Assembly (NCBI GenBank): GCA_947449315.1
Contig: CANFRC010000009.1
Span: 1-64,000, forward strand
Reading direction: 5' to 3'
Length of the DNA: 64,000 nucleotides
From: Bacteroidota bacterium
Lineage (GTDB): Bacteria > Bacteroidota > Bacteroidia > 2-12-FULL-35-15
The number at the start of each line of letters is the position of its first letter. The stretch's first letter is position 1. Under the pieces are notes generated by a model. That model saw only the letters and a list, made by a program, of their open reading frames with translations. It was not told where the DNA came from and ran no database searches. The position numbers were made by a program, and so were the translations under genes. This document shows, in pieces, positions 15,021 through 24,520 of this stretch.

Positions 15021-17636
15021 TTATTGTTGTCTCTCTTTATCCAAATACGAATGCACCACTTCTATCGCGTTATCAATTACATCGCTTAAGGCAACAATGA
15101 ACGAACCTTGTTTTGCTATGCTGAATGCGTGATTCAAGGCTTCAATTTCTTTCGGCACATATTCATAGGATTTTTTTGTATCCACCTGATGAATTCCTTC
15201 TACCAACAGCTTAACAATATCATCTGCTTGTCGCCCTCTCAAAAATTTATCCTGACGAATGATGATGTGATCGAACATCTCTGCTGAGATTCTTCCCATC
15301 GCACGAATATCATCATCACGTCTATCTCCTGTTCCGGTAATGATACCTATCTTAGAAGAAGAATCGATAGTGGTTAAAAATTCTTTGATGCCCTGAAAAC
15401 CATCTGGATTATGAGCAAAATCGATCATCACTTTGTAATCTTTGAAATCGAAAATGTTCATTCGTCCCGGTGTTTGTGCAGCCGATGGTATGAATGTTTC
15501 CAAACTCGAAGCGATATCTTCTGTTGCAAATCCATAAACATACGTTGCTAAGGTAGCCGCCAATACATTCTGAATCATGAAGGAAACACGTCCACCAAAA
15601 GTCAAAGGCACATTGGCTACTTTTTGCACTCTAAATTTCCAATCGCCTTTTTTAATGGTGACAAACCCATTCTCATAGATGGCAGCAATACCGCCCTTTT
15701 TACAATGTTCAATGACAACAGGATTGTTTTCATCCATAGTAAAATACGCCACATTGCAATCTGCCTCTTGTCCAATGCTCACACAATGAATATTATCGGC
15801 ATTAATCACCGCATAGCCATCTCGCTTAACACTTCTTACCACAACGCCTTTTACTTTGGCCATGTCTTTCAACGTATGAATATCAGAAAGCCCCATGTGA
15901 TCTTCTTGGATGTTGGTCACAACCGCAACATCACATCTGCCAAAGCCTAAACCAGAGCGAAGAATCCCGCCACGTGCTGTTTCCAATACAGCAAATTCTA
16001 CGGTAGGATCTTTTAAGATAAACTCCGCACTCACCGGTCCGGTAGTATCTCCTTTTGTCAACATGGAATTACCGACATAAATACCATCACTGGTAGTGAA
16101 GCCTACTTTAAATCCATTATTTTTTACAATGTGAGAAATCAAACGAGTAGTTGTTGTTTTACCATTAGTTCCTGTGATTGCAATGATTGGTATGCGACAT
16201 GACTTTCCAGTTGGATACAACATATCAATGACAGGAGCAGCAACGTTACGCGGCAATCCTTTTGCAGGAGCAAGATGCATGCGGAATCCAGGAGCGGCAT
16301 TTACTTCCAACACCACACCACCTGTAGCTTCTAATGGCTCACTTAAATTCGATGCCATGATGTCGATACCACAGATATCTAATCCGATAACACGTGAGAT
16401 ACGTTCGCAGATAAAGATATTGTGAGGATGAACAATGTCGGTAATATCGGTCGATGTTCCACCAGTACTTAGATTAGCTGTGCCTTTTAAATAACACAGT
16501 TCATCTTTGTTTAATTTTGTTTCAAGCGTATAACCGCTTTTAGCAAGCTGCTCCATCGTTTCATGATCGATGCTTATTTCGGTCAAAACATTTTCATGAC
16601 CATACCCTCTGCGAGGGTCTAAATTTTCTTTGTCTATTAATTGTTGGATAGTTGATTTGCCATCGCCAATTACATGCGCGGGCTCACGCAAAGCGGCTGC
16701 TATAAAACGATTGTTGATGACAAGAATTCTGAAATCGAAACCTGTAATAAATTTCTCAATAATAATCCTTCTTGAATATTTTTTAGCATGTTCAAAAGCC
16801 GCAATAGCTTCTTCCATGGTCTTTACATTTATGGAAGCACCTTTGCCGTGATTTCCGTCAAGTGGTTTAAACACCAAAGGGAACCCCACATTTTTCACGG
16901 CATCTTCCAAGTCGTTCGGGTTGGAGATACATACTCCTTTTGCAACTGGAATAGCTGCATCTTTCAACATGCGTTTTGTTTCATCCTTGTTACTAGCCAG
17001 ATCCACCGCAATAGAACTTGTTCTGTCAGTCATGGTTGCTCTGAAACGCACTTGATTTTTTCCATAACCTAGCTGCACCAGCGATTCACCATTGATCCTG
17101 ATAAAAGGAATATCACGCGCTATGGCTTCATCAACAATAGATCCGGTACTTGGACCAAAACGAACACTCTCGCGTAACTCGCGCATGTGACGGATGTCGT
17201 TATCGATGTCGTAGGGTTCATTCGCAATCAACGCTTCCGCTATTTTAACTGCAACTTTTGCGGCATAAATACCAACCGCTTCTTCCATATAAGAAAATAC
17301 CACATGATATACACCCACAGTACCTGTGCTTCTTGTTCTTCCGTAACCGCATTCCATGCCTGCCAAACTTTGCAACTCTAAAGCAATGTGTTCAATCACA
17401 TGTCCCATCCAGGTACCTTCTTGAATACGGCTAAACAGCCCCCCTTCTTTTCCTTCGGAACAACGATGTGTAAATAAACTAGGCATTAACTGCTCGATAC
17501 GTTTGTCGAAACCGTCGATTTTGTTGGTAGGAAGCTCTTCCAAGCCTTCGATGTCCAACTTCATAACAATTAATTTTTTTCTATTAATGGACCAGAAATT
17601 AGGCCCGCGCATCACTTTTATTTCAATTATTTTCAT
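15021..17636 (-). CDS. cphA: Cyanophycin synthetase
   Basis: An 871-residue enzyme that polymerises Asp and Arg into cyanophycin using ATP. Three parts are visible: an N-terminal domain starting MKIIEIKVMRGPN (about 1-160), an ATP-grasp domain (about 165-480, with KPLDGNHGKG), and a Mur-ligase-like domain with the P-loop GTNGKTTTTR near residue 495. Length matches the family. The ATG at 17636 is chosen; a TTG three codons upstream is less likely. It is divergent from cyanophycinase, with 164 bp between their starts. Confidence 0.95.
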   Translation of the reverse strand: MKIIEIKVMRGPNFWSINRKKLIVMKLDIEGLEELPTNKIDGFDKRIEQLMPSLFTHRCSEGKEGGLFSRIQEGTWMGHVIEHIALELQSLAGMECGYGRTRSTGTVGVYHVVFSYMEEAVGIYAAKVAVKIAEALIANEPYDIDNDIRHMRELRESVRFGPSTGSIVDEAIARDIPFIRINGESLVQLGYGKNQVRFRATMTDRTSSIAVDLASNKDETKRMLKDAAIPVAKGVCISNPNDLEDAVKNVGFPLVFKPLDGNHGKGASINVKTMEEAIAAFEHAKKYSRRIIIEKFITGFDFRILVINNRFIAAALREPAHVIGDGKSTIQQLIDKENLDPRRGYGHENVLTEISIDHETMEQLAKSGYTLETKLNKDELCYLKGTANLSTGGTSTDITDIVHPHNIFICERISRVIGLDICGIDIMASNLSEPLEATGGVVLEVNAAPGFRMHLAPAKGLPRNVAAPVIDMLYPTGKSCRIPIIAITGTNGKTTTTRLISHIVKNNGFKVGFTTSDGIYVGNSMLTKGDTTGPVSAEFILKDPTVEFAVLETARGGILRSGLGFGRCDVAVVTNIQEDHMGLSDIHTLKDMAKVKGVVVRSVKRDGYAVINADNIHCVSIGQEADCNVAYFTMDENNPVVIEHCKKGGIAAIYENGFVTIKKGDWKFRVQKVANVPLTFGGRVSFMIQNVLAATLATYVYGFATEDIASSLETFIPSAAQTPGRMNIFDFKDYKVMIDFAHNPDGFQGIKEFLTTIDSSSKIGIITGTGDRRDDDIRAMGRISAEMFDHIIIRQDKFLRGRQADDIVKLLVEGIHQVDTKKSYEYVPKEIEALNHAFSIAKQGSFIVALSDVIDNAIEVVHSYLDKERQQ

Positions 17637-17774
17637 AGACGACAATAAGCTAGTACTGAGAGTTTTTATAATGTATTTTTTAAATGTAAGGCATGTTTTC
17701 TAAATAAACAACAGATTGTTTAAAATAATGGTATAATCTCTTTACAAAAAATTCAGTTTATAACAGAATAAAGA

Positions 17775-17782
17775 TAGTTTTG
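17775..17782 (+). promoter_or_regulatory. -7 element of cphB
   Basis: TAGTTTTG matches TAnnTTTG and lies 18 bp before the cphB ATG. The -33 box is not clear. The short divergent region to cphA could carry shared control. Confidence 0.55.
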
Positions 17783-17800
17783 TAATTCAAAATATCTATC

Positions 17801-18679
17801 ATGAGCGCACCAAAAGGAAAATTAATAATAATAGGAGGATCAGTTGATAAAGGCAGTTTTTTTCCTTCACCGGATAACCTTCCGAAGAGTTTAAAGTTTT
17901 TTGAAAAAGGAATTTTAAAACGTATCAGCGTTGAAGCAGATAAAGGCATTGCATCTCGCGTAGAAATTATTACAACGGCAAGTAGTATTCCTGTTGAGGT
18001 TGGGGAAGAATACATTGAAGCCTTCAAACAATTAAACATGTTGAATGTTGCTGTGCTGGATATTAAAACACGTGAAGAAGCAAACGACCCTAAAAATATT
18101 GAACGCTTGCAAAATGCAGATGTAGTAATGTTCACAGGCGGAGATCAATTGCGCCTTACTTCTATTTTTGGCGGCACTACATTTCATCATTTATTATTAG
18201 ATCGATACGAGAACGAAAACTTTATCATCTCCGGAACATCTGCAGGTGCTGCAGCCAGCTCCAACAACATGATCTACCAAGGAAGTAGTCACGGTGCTTT
18301 ATTAAAAGGTGAAGTAAAAATAACCGGAGGATTGGGGTTCATTAATAACGTAATTATTGATACGCACTTTGTAGAACGCGGCCGTATTGGTCGTTTATTA
18401 TATGCCTGCGCAAGCAATCCGATCAATGTAGGAATCGGTTTAGGAGAAGATACCGGCCTATTAATTACAAATGGAATTAACATGGAAGCCATCGGTTCAG
18501 GTCTTGTTATACTCGTAGATGGAACAAATATGCGTCATACAAACATTACAGATGTAGAAATGGGAGAACCTGTTTCTATTGACAATTTAACGGTTCATGT
18601 GATGTCTTACGGTGATCATTTTGATTTGAAGACTAAAAATTTATCATTACATGCCGGTAAGAAAAAAGAAAATGCATAG
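17801..18679 (+). CDS. cphB: Cyanophycinase (peptidase S51)
   Basis: A 292-residue serine exopeptidase that degrades cyanophycin to beta-Asp-Arg dipeptides. The catalytic serine is Ser147 in GTSAGA, with the preceding GGDQ at 113-116 and IIGGSVDKG at the N-terminus, all typical of the family. There is no signal peptide, so it acts in the cytoplasm on the internal reserve. It is transcribed away from cphA and ends at a strong terminator. Confidence 0.95.
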   Translation: MSAPKGKLIIIGGSVDKGSFFPSPDNLPKSLKFFEKGILKRISVEADKGIASRVEIITTASSIPVEVGEEYIEAFKQLNMLNVAVLDIKTREEANDPKNIERLQNADVVMFTGGDQLRLTSIFGGTTFHHLLLDRYENENFIISGTSAGAAASSNNMIYQGSSHGALLKGEVKITGGLGFINNVIIDTHFVERGRIGRLLYACASNPINVGIGLGEDTGLLITNGINMEAIGSGLVILVDGTNMRHTNITDVEMGEPVSIDNLTVHVMSYGDHFDLKTKNLSLHAGKKKENA

Positions 18680-18703
18680 TATTTAATGAGCAACTTTTTA
18701 ATC

Positions 18704-18739
18704 CGAAGAACTATTGGAAAGTAGTTCTTCGTTTTTTTT
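18704..18739 (+). terminator. Terminator of cphB
   Basis: CGAAGAACTA (18704-18713) pairs exactly with 18722-18731, followed by eight T residues. Confidence 0.93.
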
Positions 18740-18852
18740 GTAGCTATTTTTTTATGGAGCTAGGAATATCGCTACGACACAATGCAACCTCCGCCATCAT
18801 ACTTTTTATTAATAAAATTGGAACTGCAAATTTTTTATTATAAATTTAGGGT

Positions 18853-19131
18853 ATGAAAAAAATCTGCTTATCTCCACTATTTTTATTTCTGTTGGCGTGT
18901 CATCACCCATCTGCAGAAACAGAAACACTAGCTACAAAAGCGAGTCCTGCTGAAGTAAAAACGGCTGATTCCTTATCAAGGTGGACCAGAAATATTGTTA
19001 CTTATCCTACGAATGCTGTGAATTACACCGATCCTAACGGTGTCAAACAAGGCAAATGGGTGACGATTGTAGCGGGAAAGATTGTATTCACCGTAGAATA
19101 CAAAGATGGAAAAGTAGTAGAAGGCTGCTAA
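18853..19131 (+). CDS. Small lipoprotein with MORN-like tail
   Basis: A 92-residue putative lipoprotein. The lipobox is LLAC (Cys at about 16) after a short hydrophobic segment, so it is expected to be anchored in a membrane. The C-terminal half contains DPNGVKQGKWVTI and VEYKDGKVVEG, the pattern seen in YwqK/MORN-type repeat proteins. Function unknown. It ends 8 bp before the convergent isoaspartyl peptidase gene. Confidence 0.7.
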   Translation: MKKICLSPLFLFLLACHHPSAETETLATKASPAEVKTADSLSRWTRNIVTYPTNAVNYTDPNGVKQGKWVTIVAGKIVFTVEYKDGKVVEGC

Positions 19132-19138
19132 GCATCTA

Positions 19139-20080
19139 TTATTTATAAATTCCTATATAGAGTGCTTCATTTTGTTTTTTACTAGCACGGTACATTCCTT
19201 CTGAATTAAAAGATAATTCAATATTTCCTTTTGCATCCAAGGCAATCAAACCGCCTTCACCACCAATCTTTACTAGTTTATCCATCACCACCAAATCGCA
19301 GGCTTCTTTTAAGGATAATCCTTTGTATTCCATCAGACAGGAAATATCGAATGCTACCACCGAACGCATGAATAGCTCACCATGACCGGTACAAGAGATG
19401 GCACAAGTTTTATTATTCGCATACGTTCCAGCACCAATAATAGAGCTGTCTCCCACTCTTCCAAACTTTTTATTGGTCATGCCTCCGGTTGACGTACCGC
19501 CAGCTAAGTTGCCATGAACATCCAATGCCACACAACCTACTGTTCCGAATTTTTTTTCACCATTTTCAATTTTATCTTCTGTATGATCCAAGATCATTGT
19601 GTTCGATTCTTTTGCTTGTTGCAATTGATCGTAACGCATCTGAACAAAAAAATAATCGTCAGGTTCTATGGCTGCATTTACTTTTTTAGCAAAGTCCATC
19701 GCACCTTTCCCTGTCAGCATTACATGCTCCGACTGTTCCATTACAGCACGAGCCAGAGAGATCGGATTTTTTATATTTGATACACCTGCTACAGCACCTG
19801 CCATTAAATCTTTTCCATTCATAATAGAGGAATCTAATTCATGTGTTCCACTATTTGTAAACACCGCACCTTTTCCTGCATTGAACAAGGGATTATCTTC
19901 CAAAATTCTGATCGCAGATTCGACAGCATCCAAAGAAGTTCCTCCTGCTTTTAGGATTTCTTCTCCAGCAAGAATGGCATCTTCCAATCCTTTTTTATAA
20001 GCAGTTTCTTTTTCTGCTGTCATGGTGGATGGAAGAATCGTTCCTGCTCCACCGTGTATTGCTATCGAATAGTTGTTCAT
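19139..20080 (-). CDS. iaaA: Isoaspartyl peptidase / L-asparaginase (Ntn hydrolase)
   Basis: A 313-residue plant-type asparaginase that autocleaves and then hydrolyses beta-aspartyl dipeptides. The nucleophile Thr180 is in FGTVGCVALD, the cleavage point between the two subunits. IHGGAG at the N-terminus and GGTSTGGMTNK after the nucleophile are family hallmarks. There is no signal peptide, so it is cytoplasmic. Next to cphA and cphB it probably finishes cyanophycin breakdown by splitting beta-Asp-Arg into Asp and Arg; that link is inference from context. Confidence 0.93.
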   Translation of the reverse strand: MNNYSIAIHGGAGTILPSTMTAEKETAYKKGLEDAILAGEEILKAGGTSLDAVESAIRILEDNPLFNAGKGAVFTNSGTHELDSSIMNGKDLMAGAVAGVSNIKNPISLARAVMEQSEHVMLTGKGAMDFAKKVNAAIEPDDYFFVQMRYDQLQQAKESNTMILDHTEDKIENGEKKFGTVGCVALDVHGNLAGGTSTGGMTNKKFGRVGDSSIIGAGTYANNKTCAISCTGHGELFMRSVVAFDISCLMEYKGLSLKEACDLVVMDKLVKIGGEGGLIALDAKGNIELSFNSEGMYRASKKQNEALYIGIYK

Positions 20081-20291
20081 AAGGCTTTTTATTTGTGATT
20101 AAAATTAATGATTAATCTGACACTCAAAACAAGCAAAGAGAATTTGAATGGTAAGATTCCTATTTATTCCTTCGCTGCTATATGAAAGAATTATTTATTA
20201 TAACTAGTTTGACTTCAGAAAAAACAAAATTGTAGCTTGAGGAAATAACAGAACAATAAAAGAACCGAAAAAATTGAACTCTTATCCTCAA

Positions 20292-20323
20292 AAAAAAATT
20301 CTGCATTACTGCAGAATTTTTTT
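20292..20323 (-). terminator. Terminator of the S9 peptidase gene
   Basis: AATTCTGCA (20297-20305) pairs with TGCAGAATT (20310-20318) inside long A and T runs, 7 bp after the minus-strand stop at 20330. It can work in both directions. Confidence 0.88.
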
Positions 20324-20329
20324 ATTTTT

Positions 20330-22240
20330 TTATAATGTTTCTTTCAACCATTTATAAAATTCACGTTGCCAAACAAGACCATTCTGATCTTTCAACACCC
20401 AGTGATTTTCATTTGGAAAATAAAGCAATTTACTTTTAATACCTTGCAACTGTGCTGCCTGGAAAGCTCCTAATCCTTGTTCGATAGGCACACGAAAATC
20501 TTTTCCACCTTGAATAATTAAGATTGGTGTATCCCATTTTTTCACGTTGTTCACAGGATTGAATTCATCATACGATTTTTGTGCAGCATCATTATCCTTA
20601 TCCCAATATGCACCACCCAAATCCCAATTCACAAACCACAATTCTTCTGTTGTACCGTACATTGCTCTCCAATCGAAAATACCATCATGCGCAATGAATG
20701 TTTTAAAACGTTTTTCATGGATACCTGCTAAATAGTATACAGAGAAACCACCGTAGCTTGCTCCGATACAACCTAAACGAGCTTTATCGCAGAAAGGTTG
20801 TTTTGAAAAATCATCGATAGCGGATAAATAATCCTGCATATTTTGCCCACCATAATCTTTAGAGATCTCTTCGTTCCATTTCACTCCATGACCTGGCATA
20901 CCTCTTCTGTTTGGTGCTACAACAATATATCCATTCGCAGCCATGAGTTGAAAATTCCAACGGTACGAATAAAATTGAGTAAGGCCTGATTGCGGTCCGC
21001 CTTGACAATAAAGAAGTGTAGGGTATTTTTTCTTAGGATCGAAATTAGGAGGATAAATCACCCATTCCATCATTTGCTCTCCATCAGTAGTTTTCACATA
21101 ACGTTTTTCAAATTTACTCATGTTAATCTTTTTGTACTTCTCATCATTTACATGAGATAACTGTACCATCATTCCTGACATAAGATCAACGGTATACAAC
21201 TCCGCTGCATGATTCCAATCAGTTCTGGTCACTACCATTTTAAAACCTGATTGTCCTACGATTGATTGCACATCAAAATTTCCTCTGGAAATCTGTTTTA
21301 CGAGAGCAGGTTTCTTTGTTTCAATAGGATCGTTCACAGAGAACAGCTGAACCGTCCCGTCAATATCAGCAAGGAAATAAATCAATTTCCCATCTGTGCT
21401 CCATGAAAAACTGCTTACAGTACCATCCCAATCTTTTGTGATGTTTACTCTTCCTGTCGGCGCATTGATGATGATGTCATTTTTATCTGATTCATATCCA
21501 TCTCTTGCCATGCTTAACCAAGCCAGTTTTCCTGCTTTTGAAAAAGCTGGATTCACATCATACCCCATCATACCTTCCGACAAATTTGTTGTTTGCTTTG
21601 TAGCAATATCGTAAGAATAAATATCTGTATTTGTACTTACAGCGTACTCTTTACCAAATTTCTTTTTTGTAACATATATGACCTGTTTACCATCAGGGCT
21701 CCAGATAAAATCTTCGTCGCCACCGGATGGCTTTTGAGGACAATCATATGGCTCTTTTGCCATAATATCGATACTGTCAGAAACTTTAGAACCATTCATT
21801 GTATTGATAAAAACATGTCCGAATGATCCGTCTTCCCAAGTATCCCAGTGACGGTAGTTTAAGTCGTCATAAATCATTACATCCGATTTGGTGAGATCTG
21901 AATAAACATCTTTACCAAAAATCTTTTTCACCTTTACTTCGTTGGATGAGATACTCATTTTTCCATCGGCTGAAATTCGATCACTTGGAACAAGGTCGTT
22001 TGCATTTGCATTTTCAACAGCTTTTCCACCAACAATAGGTTGAATAAATACCTGTGTTGTTTTTTTATTGTCGGCAATGTTATACGTACGAACAGTGTAA
22101 ACAACAGATTTACCATCTTTTGTTATACCAGTAGCACTTAATTTACCCATCTGAAGAAGTCCTTCAGGAGTAAGGTTTTCTTGAGCATTCAAAGCGCATG
22201 TGAATACTAAAATTGAAAATGTAACTAAAAGTTTTTTCAT
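20330..22240 (-). CDS. S9-family prolyl oligopeptidase-type peptidase (DPP/acylaminoacyl type)
   Basis: A 636-residue exported serine peptidase. The signal peptide (MKKLL..., ending ALNAQ) leads to the periplasm. An N-terminal beta-propeller with WSPDGK and WSTDGK repeats is followed by the alpha/beta-hydrolase domain. The catalytic residues are Ser495 (GASYGG), Asp581 (GGKDFRV) and His613 (NENHWV). It resembles Bacteroidota periplasmic dipeptidyl peptidases that take dipeptides from the N-terminus of oligopeptides. A matching -7 element lies at 22292-22299. Confidence 0.92.
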   Translation of the reverse strand: MKKLLVTFSILVFTCALNAQENLTPEGLLQMGKLSATGITKDGKSVVYTVRTYNIADNKKTTQVFIQPIVGGKAVENANANDLVPSDRISADGKMSISSNEVKVKKIFGKDVYSDLTKSDVMIYDDLNYRHWDTWEDGSFGHVFINTMNGSKVSDSIDIMAKEPYDCPQKPSGGDEDFIWSPDGKQVIYVTKKKFGKEYAVSTNTDIYSYDIATKQTTNLSEGMMGYDVNPAFSKAGKLAWLSMARDGYESDKNDIIINAPTGRVNITKDWDGTVSSFSWSTDGKLIYFLADIDGTVQLFSVNDPIETKKPALVKQISRGNFDVQSIVGQSGFKMVVTRTDWNHAAELYTVDLMSGMMVQLSHVNDEKYKKINMSKFEKRYVKTTDGEQMMEWVIYPPNFDPKKKYPTLLYCQGGPQSGLTQFYSYRWNFQLMAANGYIVVAPNRRGMPGHGVKWNEEISKDYGGQNMQDYLSAIDDFSKQPFCDKARLGCIGASYGGFSVYYLAGIHEKRFKTFIAHDGIFDWRAMYGTTEELWFVNWDLGGAYWDKDNDAAQKSYDEFNPVNNVKKWDTPILIIQGGKDFRVPIEQGLGAFQAAQLQGIKSKLLYFPNENHWVLKDQNGLVWQREFYKWLKETL

Positions 22241-22291
22241 GGGTTCAGAGATTTTAGAATATCTAAAAAAATCAATTTTTCTTTAGGTTGC

Positions 22292-22299
22292 CAAAGATA
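22292..22299 (-). promoter_or_regulatory. -7 element of the S9 peptidase gene
   Basis: TATCTTTG on the minus strand, 51 bp before the ATG at 22240. No -33 box is obvious. Confidence 0.55.
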
Positions 22300-22370
22300 A
22301 TAGATTTTTGATAAAATGGAAAAGAAGATGGCAATACTATAGGATTAACACGAATTATTGTTGAATTCCT

Positions 22371-22378
22371 TATCTTTG
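22371..22378 (+). promoter_or_regulatory. -7 element, rightward, long leader
   Basis: TATCTTTG on the plus strand, 198 bp before the DUF3820 gene. It may drive that gene with a long leader or a short untranslated RNA. Confidence 0.4.
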
Positions 22379-22576
22379 CTTGGGTCTGAAATGAAGCGCT
22401 CAGAAAAAATTTATTCGCTTTCACGTTCCTATTTTATTTAGCAGATGCGTTAGATTAAAAAAAACGGCAATAGCAGAATGAAGAATTAGTTATTATCAAA
22501 AATATTGTAGTGGAGCATCGCTCATTTCAAAAATAAAAATATATTGAGGGAACAACTTTTTTAATATTAAAATTTA

Positions 22577-22804
22577 ATGACTGATAACAAAGCGGATCCT
22601 CAATTATTGCTTCATCTCGTATCCATGCAAATGCCATTTGGAAAATTCAAAGGACAACTTTTATGTAATCTTCCCGTCTCCTACCTCGAATGGTTTCAGC
22701 GAAAAGGATTTCCCGAAGGGAAACTTGGAATGTTGCTTCAAACTATGCTTGAAATCAAAATGAATGGATTAGAATATTTACTTGTTCCATTAAAGAAAAA
22801 ATAG
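22577..22804 (+). CDS. DUF3820 family protein
   Basis: A 75-residue cytoplasmic protein. The family pattern is clear: MPFGKFKGQLLCNLP, YLEWFQRKGFPEGKLG and MLEIKMNGLEYLL. Some members were described as virulence-linked factors in Pseudomonas, but the biochemical role is unknown. It is 31 bp ahead of the outer-membrane protein gene and may be co-transcribed. Confidence 0.85.
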   Translation: MTDNKADPQLLLHLVSMQMPFGKFKGQLLCNLPVSYLEWFQRKGFPEGKLGMLLQTMLEIKMNGLEYLLVPLKKK

Positions 22805-22835
22805 TTTTAACTTTGTTACACCTATAAAAAAAATT

Positions 22836-23750
22836 ATGCTACGTCGTTTGAAAATTTTCATTTCTTTCTTTTTACTCCTAAACAGTAGCATTGGTATTTC
22901 TCAAGACAATACGGATAATGATAACACTGAATCAGCTGGCAAGCAAAAACACTGGAAAATTGGAATGTATGTAGGATCCTATTTCGCTAATAAATACACA
23001 GCAAGCGCTTATGATGGATATGGCTATAATATAGATGGAATACGAAACAGCTCTTTTGAAACCAGTTACATGTATGAAAAAATAATCATGGAATATGGTG
23101 GATATAACGGTTATGGAACCGACCAAATAGCTGTAGCATTGAATGTGAATCATGGAGAATGGAATTTTACAAAAGACGATATGCCTATTAATATGCATTA
23201 TCGACCAGCATTTATATTCGGCATCAACGGTCGATATTCAGTTGATAAAGTAAACGCAATCGAATTAAATATGAATTTTGCAAAACTAACTGTCAACGGA
23301 AATTTCACCATCAGCACACTTCCTCCTCCCGGCTCAACACAGATCAACAATAGTATTCAGACATTCGGAATCATAGGAGGAGAACAACGCTTAATGACAC
23401 AATTAGGCTATTGCAGGATCCTTGGGAACAATGAAAATCTTAATTTTTTAGTGGAAGGCGGAATGAATATGACGTATGCAAGATTTTCTTCCAACCAGAT
23501 ATTGATAAACAATTTAAAGATCGACCTTACTGCTTTTTATGATAATCAAGGAGTTCAGGCGAACTACACTAGAAAGCCTGTTGGATTTGGATTAGGAGCT
23601 TATGCAGGTATCGGGCTTAACCTTTCTGCAAATGATGATTATACCATCCAGCTAGTTTACAATCCCTCGCTAGAAGGAATAAAAATTGTTTCGAATTCAA
23701 CATTAAAATGGCAGCATGCGATTGCATTGCGAGCATATTACAATTTCTAA
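22836..23750 (+). CDS. Putative outer-membrane beta-barrel protein
   Basis: A 304-residue exported protein. The signal peptide ends near GISQ (residue 23). The mature part alternates polar and hydrophobic residues and is rich in Gly, Tyr and Asn, and it ends HAIALRAYYNF, with the terminal Phe typical of outer-membrane barrels. No specific family is recognised. It may be a porin-like or structural barrel. Confidence 0.7.
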   Translation: MLRRLKIFISFFLLLNSSIGISQDNTDNDNTESAGKQKHWKIGMYVGSYFANKYTASAYDGYGYNIDGIRNSSFETSYMYEKIIMEYGGYNGYGTDQIAVALNVNHGEWNFTKDDMPINMHYRPAFIFGINGRYSVDKVNAIELNMNFAKLTVNGNFTISTLPPPGSTQINNSIQTFGIIGGEQRLMTQLGYCRILGNNENLNFLVEGGMNMTYARFSSNQILINNLKIDLTAFYDNQGVQANYTRKPVGFGLGAYAGIGLNLSANDDYTIQLVYNPSLEGIKIVSNSTLKWQHAIALRAYYNF

Positions 23751-23823
23751 GTTGATTATCATTCTTTCTCGAAACAATTCTTTCCATTTTTCGGAAATAA
23801 ACGAATTAATTACAATCCAATCT

Positions 23824-23831
23824 TATATTTG
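23824..23831 (+). promoter_or_regulatory. -7 element six bases before the M24 gene
   Basis: TATATTTG matches TAnnTTTG exactly and ends 6 bp before the ATG at 23838, so the transcript would start at or very near the start codon. Confidence 0.5.
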
Positions 23832-23837
23832 TAATCT

Positions 23838-24518
23838 ATGGATGACATTATTTTAAAACTTAAAGACGCACAGTTAAAAGCATGGCAACTGATTTCTGTT
23901 GCTGAGCAAAAAGGCTTTATTACCGCTGGTCAAACCGAGAAAGAGCTCAATGAGAATATCTATCAATTAGCAAAAGAACTTTTCGGCATAAAAAAATTCT
24001 GGCACAAACGTATTGTCCGCTCCGGAAAGAACACCTTATTCCCTTACAAAGAGAATCCAGAAAATTTAACATTTCAGAAAGATGATATTTTGTTTTTCGA
24101 TTTAGGTCCCGTTTTCGAAGATTGGGAAGCAGATATTGGCGACACCATTGTTTTAGGTGATGATCCTGCTAAAATTAAATTAAAAAAAGATGTAAAAGAG
24201 GCATTTGAGACCGGAAAAAATTATTTTAAAAGTCATCCTGGAATTACGGGTTCAGAATTGTATTCCTTTACATGTGCGTTGGCTAAAGAATACGGATGGA
24301 GCTACGGAAACGAACATTGTGGACATCTGATCGGGAATTTTCCACACGAACAATTATTAGGTGAAGAAATCAAAAATTACATTCACCCCGATAACATTCT
24401 TCCGATGAATACACCAGACAAATTCGGCAAACCAAGACACTGGATCTACGAAATTCATTTCATTGATAAAGAAAAACAAATAGGAGGATTTTTTGAGCAG
24501 CTGCTAACAATCGATTAG
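23838..24518 (+). CDS. M24-family metallopeptidase (aminopeptidase P-like fold)
   Basis: A 226-residue cytoplasmic protein with the pita-bread fold. All five metal ligands are in place: Asp88 (FFDLGP), Asp99 (EADIGD), His163 (HCGH), Glu205 (IYEIHF) and Glu220 (GGFFEQ). The 11-residue spacing of the two Asp residues matches methionine aminopeptidase and prolidase. It lacks the N-terminal creatinase domain of full-length aminopeptidase P. Substrate unknown; X-Pro dipeptides are a reasonable guess. It is convergent with the DUF58 gene, 2 bp apart. Confidence 0.87.
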   Translation: MDDIILKLKDAQLKAWQLISVAEQKGFITAGQTEKELNENIYQLAKELFGIKKFWHKRIVRSGKNTLFPYKENPENLTFQKDDILFFDLGPVFEDWEADIGDTIVLGDDPAKIKLKKDVKEAFETGKNYFKSHPGITGSELYSFTCALAKEYGWSYGNEHCGHLIGNFPHEQLLGEEIKNYIHPDNILPMNTPDKFGKPRHWIYEIHFIDKEKQIGGFFEQLLTID

Positions 24519-24520
24519 CA

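Larger units (their letters stand above)
22241..22576. other. Divergent intergenic region, 336 bp
   Basis: It contains two outward-facing -7 elements, both TATCTTTG: 22292-22299 on the minus strand for the peptidase and 22371-22378 on the plus strand. The plus-strand one leaves nearly 200 bp of leader before the DUF3820 gene. I see no gene or clear RNA structure in that leader. Confidence 0.5.
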
